A stretch of 64,000 nucleotides of DNA from Periplaneta americana. Its lineage: Eukaryota > Arthropoda > Insecta > Blattodea > Blattidae. The first letter of the stretch is position 1. Every line of letters begins with the position of its first letter. The stretch covers positions 92,706,106-92,770,105 of the forward strand of contig NC_091132.1 in assembly GCF_040183065.1 (NCBI RefSeq), given 5' to 3'. Of this stretch, positions 57,333 to 64,000 are shown in pieces. Made by a program: the position numbers and the translations under genes. The notes under the pieces are model-generated. The model did not search any database. It was not told the DNA's origin and was given only the letters and a program-made list of their open reading frames with translations.

Positions 57333-58262
57333 TGAAAGAACAGTGGAAGGAGAAAAATTCTCTCCGGAACCAGGATTTGAACCCGGGTTTTCAGCTCTAC
57401 TTGCTGATGCTTTATCCACTAAGCCACACCGGATTCCCATCCCGATGCCGGATCGGATCGTCTCAGTTAAGTTCCACATCTTGGGTTCCCTCTAGTGGCC
57501 TGCCCTCTGCACTACGTCGTAGATGTCTATGAACGTAGGATAATGTCCACATATGTGCGGGAGTGCACTCGTATGAATGACTGACTGGCCGGGATTCGAC
57601 GGAATAAGCGCCGTCTTAATTCACAAAGTGATTTACGCATATCATATATATCATTTTAATGTACCGTAGTACATATGAAGTTTCCATGCAGATATTCTGC
57701 GTCATCGTACGATGAAAGAGTAGTGGAACGGAGAAAAATTCTCTCCGGTACCGGGATTTGAATCCGGGTTTTCAGCTGTATGTACTGATGCTTTATCCAC
57801 TAAGCCGTTCCACTACTCTTTCGTCGTATCGTACGATGACGCAGAATATCTGCATGGAAACTTCATATGTACTTCGGAACATTAAAATAATATATAGGCC
57901 TATGATATGCGTAAATCACTTTGTGATTTAAGACGGCGCTTATTCCGTCGGATCCCGGCCAATCAGCCACTCATATGAGTGCATCTCCTAATATATATGG
58001 ATATTGTCCTACGTTCATAGACATCTACAGTATGACGTAGTGCAGAGGGCAGGCCACTAGAGGGAACCCAAGAGGTTGAACTTAAACTGAGACGATTCGA
58101 TCCGGCACCGGGATGGGAATCCGGTGTGGCTTAGTGGATAAAGCATCAGCACGTAGAGCTGAAAACCCGGGTTCAAATCACGGTGCCGGAGAGAATTTTT
58201 CTCCGTTCCACTACTCTTTCATCGTACGATGACGCAGAATATCTGCATGGAAACATCATATG
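57333..58262. mobile_element. Large inverted repeat of tRNA-like SINE modules
   Basis: The left arm 57333-57732 and the right arm 57805-58221 are reverse complements with scattered differences, separated by 72 bases. Each arm carries, in mirror order, a tRNA-like head, a GGGTTCCCTCTAGTGGCC body and a distal part AGATATTCTGCGTCATCGTA. The spacer is itself another truncated tRNA-like head, and a further module start follows to 58262. The plus-strand head shows a perfect A box TGGCTTAGTGG (58127-58137), a B box GGTTCAAATC (58170-58179) and a TCAGC/GCTGA stem round a loop with GTA (58153-58155). The order is forward, forward partial, reverse, reverse partial. An antisense open frame at 57253-57495 is an artefact of the head. 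Confidence 0.85.
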
Positions 58263-58485
58263 TAATTCGGTACATTAAAATAATAAATAAAATAATATAT
58301 ATCTCTTATATGTAATTATATTTATTTCTTTCGATAATTTAAGAATTCACAGTCTCCTATGTACTACTGCTATAGGAAGAATAAATATGTTTTTCTTCCT
58401 ACTGAACAATTTTATATTTTGCACATAGGAGTTATTACAGGAACAACGATGATATACACAATATCTTAATCCGAATTATTCGCTT

Positions 58486-58522
<37 letters not shown>

Positions 58523-59107
58523 TAACAACAATCACTAGAGCAATAAACCGCATTAGAAGCACAGATCTAATTTTAGATTCAACAATGCGTTATGAAACCT
58601 GTATTAACCAGGCCATATAAGTTCATTAGAAAGGAAAAATAAATTAGTTTAATACTATATGAATTTTATTTCTTTCTGTACTCCAAATCAGTACGGAAAA
58701 TGGAACTTAACGTTCTAGTTACTTTCCGGACTACAGGCCTACGAATATATGCGAATACACTATGATAAACCTAGCATGACAAAACTCAATTTATAATTAT
58801 CCTTTTGGACGGATCTATGTCATCGGATGTTATCCCTATAACCACAATTATGGCTTCAACATATATTTAAAAATAATAAAGTAAGATAGCACAAAACATA
58901 TACTCGTACTTCAAATCATTTTTATGAAAACTGACATATAAAAGCTTCAGTTCAGAGACATACTACCATAATATCAAGAAAATCTTCATAATCGATCGAA
59001 GTGCCCTGTAACATGCAATATATACAAGCTTGAATTTTTGAAGTCAATAAATTAAAGATACATAATGGTACTTATATCAGTTCGCATTAACTTCCTAAGT
59101 GAACTAA
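58263..59107. other. AT-rich stretch with (AAT)n
   Basis: AAT repeats occupy about 58489-58521. Nothing else recognised. Confidence 0.45.
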
Positions 59108-59182
59108 ACATACATACATACATACATACATACATACATACATACATACATACATACATACATACATACATACATACATACA
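59108..59182. repeat. (CATA)n microsatellite
   Basis: About 18 perfect tetranucleotide units. Confidence 0.95.
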
Positions 59183-59665
59183 TTACATACATATTAATTT
59201 CACCTTTGTTCCACTGTTTCATAATGTCTCCTATAATTTTCACTGTTACAATTGCAATTACTACATGATTCTCTCAAGGCCTCTGTATCTCATCATGACG
59301 ATTCTGCCGACAGATGCCACCTTTCTTTCCTGTACCTCTACGATCACGTCGGCAATTACTATTATTATAATGCTGTTCTCATTTTATACGTTATGGGACA
59401 TGAAATCGTCTCAGAACGACAGAATTCAATATAACCAACATTATTCAAATAAAATAACTTACTGTTGTATTGAACTAATGACAAAATTTAACATAAAATT
59501 ACAATAAGTTTGATTTACTGTAATACATGAACAGAATCCTTTATATTCCTTCTCATATTTCAATTTTTATTTGTTTGGGATTAAATCTCCGATCGCTTCG
59601 TTGCATTTTCCTAATACTTCTTTTGAAATCTCACATCCCTCTCTTAAACCTGCCGCCATGATTTT
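59183..59665. other. AT-rich stretch, nothing recognised
   Basis: No feature supported. Confidence 0.4.
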
Positions 59666-60935
59666 AAGGAACACGGACGTTCATTGCCGCTCTCACATAA
59701 ACCCGTCATCAGTCCTATCCTGAGTAAGATTAATCCAGTCTCTACCATCATATCCCAAATCCCTCAAAACCATTTCAATATTATCCCAATTTACGTCTTG
59801 GCTTCCCCAAAAGTCTTTATTCCTTAAGTCTTCCAACTAACACTCTATATACATTTCTGGATTTACCTATTCTTGCTTTATGCGCTGTCCACCTCAAATG
59901 TCAGGATTTAATGTTCCTAATTATGTTACGTGAGGAATACAATGCGTGCAGTTCTGCAATGTGTAACTTTCACCATTCTCCTGTAACGTCATCCTCCTTA
60001 GCCTAAAATATTTTCCTAAGTACCTTATTCTCGAACACCCTTAACCACTGTTCCTTTCCCAAAGTCAGAGTCCAAGTTTCACAACCATACAGAACAACCG
60101 GTAATATAACAGTTTCATCAATTCTAGCTTTCAGTCTTTTTTAGAGCATACTGGATGATAAAAGCTTCTCAACTGAATGAAAACAGGCATTTCCCATATT
60201 TATTTTGTGTTTAATTTTCTCTTGAGTGTTATTTATACTTGCTATAAGCTTATATGAATTTTTCCACTTTTTTAAAGGATGAGTTTCCAATTTTTATATA
60301 TTCCATTTCATACTATGTTCTGGCACGAAACCTAATCATACATACACTTTGTTCTTCGAGGTTTACTTTCAGTCCTATCTTCCTACTTGCTTCAAGTAAA
60401 ATTCCCGTGTTTTCCCTAATAGTCCGTGAATTTTCTCCAAACATATTCACGTCATCCGCATAGACAAGAAGCTAATGTAACCTATTCAATTCCAAACCCT
60501 CTCTGTTTTCCCGAACTTTCCTACTAGCATATTCTAGAGTAAAGTTAAAAGGTAAAGGTGATTTGCTATAGCCCGCAGTGAATTGGAAAATCACCTATAT
60601 GGACTCTGCTGATCGTTCCATTGAGACACATTTTGATTAATCGAACTAGTTTCTTGGGAATACCATATTCAATAAGAATTTTATATAAAACGTCTCTCCT
60701 AATCAAGCCATATGCCTTTTTGAAATCTATGAATAACTCATGTAATGTGCTCTTATACTCTCATTTTTTCTTAGAATACAAAAAATAAATCTGATCCATA
60801 GTCCATCTATTATGCCTAAAAACACACTGATGATCCCTAATTATATCATCTACATATGGAATTAATCTTTTCAAAAGAATATTGTACAAAATTTTGTACA
60901 ACGTGAATGAAAGTGATGGTATTAGTTACCAAATA
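59666..60935 (-). mobile_element. LINE family A, longest but most decayed copy
   Basis: On the minus strand the sequence covers more of the RT than the other copies. It starts near 60930 with a fingers/palm segment (AYGLIRR.VLY-like, FIDFKKAYG-like around 60700-60740). It runs through a LNFTLEYA-like block at about 60530 and an intact-looking VYADDV box at about 60445-60475, then the CETWTL-equivalent at about 60080 and the distal part to about 59670. Frameshifts and substitutions occur throughout, and no (TAAG)n tail remains. The divergence marks it as much older than the 48134 and 2715 copies. Confidence 0.8.
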
Positions 60936-61273
60936 TTGAAAAATACTGCAGTTGGTAGGACTATCATCAAAGATTCTCTAGACAATCTCTTTATAACTTT
61001 ATTCATATTTTAAAGTGATTTATTCATTTTCTATCAATGAATAATTTTTCTTGGTATTTACCCATTTCTACATTTAGTGAAATACGAAGTTATTACTGTC
61101 AATGAAAGTTTCGTTTATTGTACCTGTGTACAAAATTTAATTTTGATATGATTTAAAAATGCTTTCCTGAAAATTAATATTGTACTATCCTTTTCGTTTT
61201 TGATACATTTGGACTAAACTGGAATTCATAATCTTTTTCGGTCTGGGATGATTTACTCCAAATTTTTAAAGTA

Positions 61274-61313
<40 letters not shown>

Positions 61314-61728
61314 TATGCATCAATGAATCTATATTAATTTCTCGTCACCACTACTATTACCTTATCATCATCATCATCATCATCATCAACATCACCACCA
61401 CCACCACCACCATCTTTATTATAACCATCCTAAATGCTATGACTGTAAGATCTTTGTTCATATAAATTCATTTCAGTACTATAAATCAGCATTTGACACT
61501 CATAAGTTGGTATCCATAATCATGTGGTCAACATGGAGTTCAGTAAACCACACCTTCCTTCTGATCATATTTGAGGAAAATAAATATCTACTTTTTTGAC
61601 ATAGGTAGTACCGGTTTCTTGTTAAATATTTGGCCAGAAAAGTAATCCTTGATCGAATTCGTAATGAAACCCTATTTGCAATAAAAATGCTTTCCTTTCA
61701 AGGGAAATAAACCTATGTTACTTTATTT
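60936..61728. other. AT-rich stretch with AAT and ATC/ACC repeats
   Basis: (AAT)n at 61275-61310 and (ATC)n passing into (ACC)n at 61362-61414. No gene. Confidence 0.5.
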
Positions 61729-62721
61729 TATACTAGCCGTACCCGTGCGCTCCGCTGCACCTGTTAGATATAAATATAAAGTAATTACATAATTGAAATA
61801 GGACATTTGATCCAGGGAACATTCGTGTTTGATATAAGGGTAAATCGTTTATTATGTTCCTTAATTTAAATTGTATTTGCATAATTAAAATGCGATCATT
61901 TTGATCCAGAGACCACTCATTTGGTCATAAAAATTATTTTAGGAAATACAGGAAACGAATGTACAGAATAGCCTATCAAGTTTTCTGTGCATAAGAAGCT
62001 ATTTTAATCTTACCTGTCCTCGATTCACTCAGAAGTTACTGTAATAACATTATAGCATTATATCCATCTAGAAAAATTACACATTCCAATGTTGAATTAA
62101 TAATTAATTATACAAATCGGTTAATTTAGCTTCCGATATTACTTCATACAAACGCAGAAATATTATCTGTAGGCTATCTTTCATAGCTTTCGATTGTTGC
62201 TGTCCAAGGCCCCTTATAGACGAAGTCATTGGTTTTTTAATTCATTACACGGCCTTAGATGGCAGTTATTCTAATTTTAAAACTCATTCATCTCATTAAA
62301 TATCAGTCCTGTCAAAATTTTTCAAGGAATAAAACTTATCGGAAATTATTGTTAAAGAAACTTTTGTTATGTAACATTTTTCACAAAAATCAATAATAAG
62401 CGAGATATTTCGATTTATTTAATTCAGGCCCCCTTATAACCTCCCTTTTAAATAATGTATTTTGAATGCCATATAGCCTAAAATCTAAGTTACAACGAAC
62501 TTAATTTATATTCCAATCTCATCGAAATCCGTTCAGCCATTATCGCGTGAAAAGGTAACAAACATAGAGACAGACAGACAGACAGACATACAAACAAAAA
62601 TTTCAAAAAAGCGATTTTCAGTTTCAGGGTGATTAATTATATATGTTAGGATCAATTATTTTTGGAAAATCGAAAATTACCAGAAAAATTTCGGCTACAG
62701 ATTTATTATTAGTATAGATGT
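61729..62721 (+). repeat. Dispersed repeat of unresolved class
   Basis: It begins TATACTAGCCGTACCCGTGC, then GCTCCGCTGCACC, and ends CCGTTCAGCCATTATCGCGT, a (GACA)n tract at about 62568-62589 and ...TTATTAGTATAGAT. The opening and the closing phrase belong together in repeats I have seen in several insect genomes, but I cannot say whether the source is a LINE 3' UTR or a DNA element. There is no reading frame. Confidence 0.45.
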
Positions 62722-63168
62722 TGAAAATAAAATATTCTATACTTCTGTTCAAAATGGAGAATTTGTTTCTTTGGAAACAACAATATTACGTTATGTCCGC
62801 AGTACTTCCACTCCTTTGTGTGAAATACAAATGGACGTGAGGGAGAACGTGATGGTACATGTGTAATCCTAAGAAAAAGCTGTGCTTTGCTACATATGTT
62901 AAGCCTCGCAAAGAGAAATGAGACCTACGAACGGGGTCAGAACGGGACGATAAGTCTTGAAGCAAGACTATCCCCTGTTATGTAGCATTCAATTCTCTGA
63001 ACCTTTAAATCGAGCTCGTTTTGGAGCAGAAACGTTAACAAATGCTCAAAGCTAAGGACTTAGGAAATGTAATTGCAAATGTGACTGCAAATAGAATCGT
63101 TGCTAAATCTCTCATTCCCCTTATAGCCGATCCACTGAAAAATGTACAACTACAAAGAGCAATTCCAA
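62722..63168. other. Unassigned stretch
   Basis: No feature supported. Confidence 0.4.
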
Positions 63169-63963
63169 TACAGTGAAACCTCTCCTTACGGACACTCCCA
63201 AGATACGGACACTCCTCGTATACGGACAGATTTTTATGTCCCAACTGAAATAATATAGAAATAATGATAAATTTAACTCTCGTTTACGGACACTATCAGA
63301 CACGGACATGGACAGCTGTTTCACAGTTCTAAAGCTTGCTTTACCTCCTGACTGCGGACAGAACTTGGATTTCAAAACCTAATGTGTTACAAAAATGGAA
63401 AATTTAGTTCATATATTCCTTAACATGAAAGAAGACAATAAGGGTCTCGTAGGCTACCATTAGCCCAGCCGGCTACCCCTTGTTAGCTGTAAGCAGGTGG
63501 ATAAACAAGTCATTAAATTTAACGTGTCTGATGGGTCCAAGGTTTCCGCGATCGTGAAATTGTATTCGACACATGATAGGGTTAGTAAGATTATTCACTC
63601 CACTTCAATCAGTTCTGTTTCGAGAGACATGGCACCTGAACGTAAAGGTTAAGTTGAAAACTGTAACTTAAATTAGAGTACTGCATTACTGTAGACTTAA
63701 AATAAAATTACATGGCACAGTACTCTATTTTCCTTTTTCGGTCTTATCCACTGTAGATCAACGTTGCAAAGAATTTACTGTAGTATACTGTATTTAGAAT
63801 TAAACTACAGTAAAACATTTCATATAAAGTGTGAAGGGATACATAACGCATATTATAAATTTACTGTTTGATTGAGGAGCCTCCCTCCCAATAAAGGACG
63901 CCTCCCAGATGCGGACAGATTTTTACGTCCCTTCGATGTCCGTAAATGAGAGGTTTCACTGTA
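63169..63963. mobile_element. pogo/Tigger-type non-autonomous element
   Basis: TA at 63169-63170 and 63962-63963 flanks a 791-bp body. It starts CAGTGAAACCTCTCCTTACG and ends with the near-perfect reverse complement. Internal GGACA.TC..TA.GGACA motifs repeat near both ends. CAGTG ends with a TA target duplication are the pogo/Tigger signature. A short ATGGCACCTGAACGTAAAGG near 63628 may be the eroded start of a transposase frame; no more of it survives. Confidence 0.85.
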
Positions 63964-64000
63964 TATTTCTATTATTTTTAAAATAATCATGTTTCTTAGT

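Noticed and set aside
57253..57532. Frames containing PGFEPGFSALLADALS
   Set aside because: This is translation of a tRNA-like SINE head; it is a common false protein in insect annotations.
59052..59268. Periodic frames (MYVCMYVC / IHTYIHTY)
   Set aside because: Translation of the (CATA)n microsatellite.
1..64000. CRISPR arrays, operons, bacterial promoters or terminators
   Set aside because: No regularly spaced repeats; composition and repeat content are those of an insect nuclear genome.

Overview
This window is non-coding, repeat-dense nuclear DNA of an insect, most probably a cockroach (Blattodea, Periplaneta-like). It is AT-rich and full of (ATT)n, (AT)n and (CATA)n microsatellites. 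It has no bacterial-style operons, and nearly every protein-like stretch belongs to a transposable element. The order-level call rests on one LINE family, whose C-terminal protein carries a GHVARMGESRNAYRVLVG block that I associate with cockroach genomes. That is recall, not a search result.

LINE remnants form the largest class. I sort them into working families. Family A (short 3' UTR, TAAG-repeat tail) has six copies: 2715-3290(+), 7508-8316(-), 37394-38244(+), 43627-44437(+), 48134-48412(+) and 59666-60935(-). Three of these have target-site duplications readable in the sequence. Family B lies at 47470-49100(-) and 51081-51987(+). Family C lies at 9829-10870(+) and 35660-37200(+). Family D lies at 36207-36774(-) and 40428-41165(+). 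Family E, an RNase H tail, lies at 20478-21237(+). Families F and G are decayed RT tails at 32560-34060(+), 34440-35130(-), 8560-8900(-) and 56148-56350(+). Two nested insertions are explicit: A inside B, and D inside C.

DNA transposons are the second class. There are transposase relics of the Tc1/mariner superfamily (14500-15115, 15676-16751, 17161-18282, 42680-43610, 44690-45130, 55554-56145), of pogo type (1-700, 46659-47215), and a BED-finger, hAT-like two-exon pseudogene (21989-22920). There are also many non-autonomous elements with terminal inverted repeats: 11187-11430, 11819-12039, 12642-13359, 28756-29627, 31050-31712, 42064-42652, 45525-46199, 53975-54818 (hAT type, 8-bp duplication) and 63171-63961.

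tRNA-derived SINEs with recognisable A and B boxes are the third class: 15337-15599(-), 23115-23458(-), 24165-24395(+), 38966-39140(+), 39710-40100(+) and 53020-53165(-). A striking ~890-bp inverted repeat at 57333-58262 is built from tRNA-like modules.

I found no convincing host gene. The best candidate is a short possible terminal exon on the minus strand at 52087-52244. The remaining stretches are AT-rich sequence in which I recognise nothing. The window looks like an intergenic region or a long intron in which elements have inserted into one another and into microsatellites.
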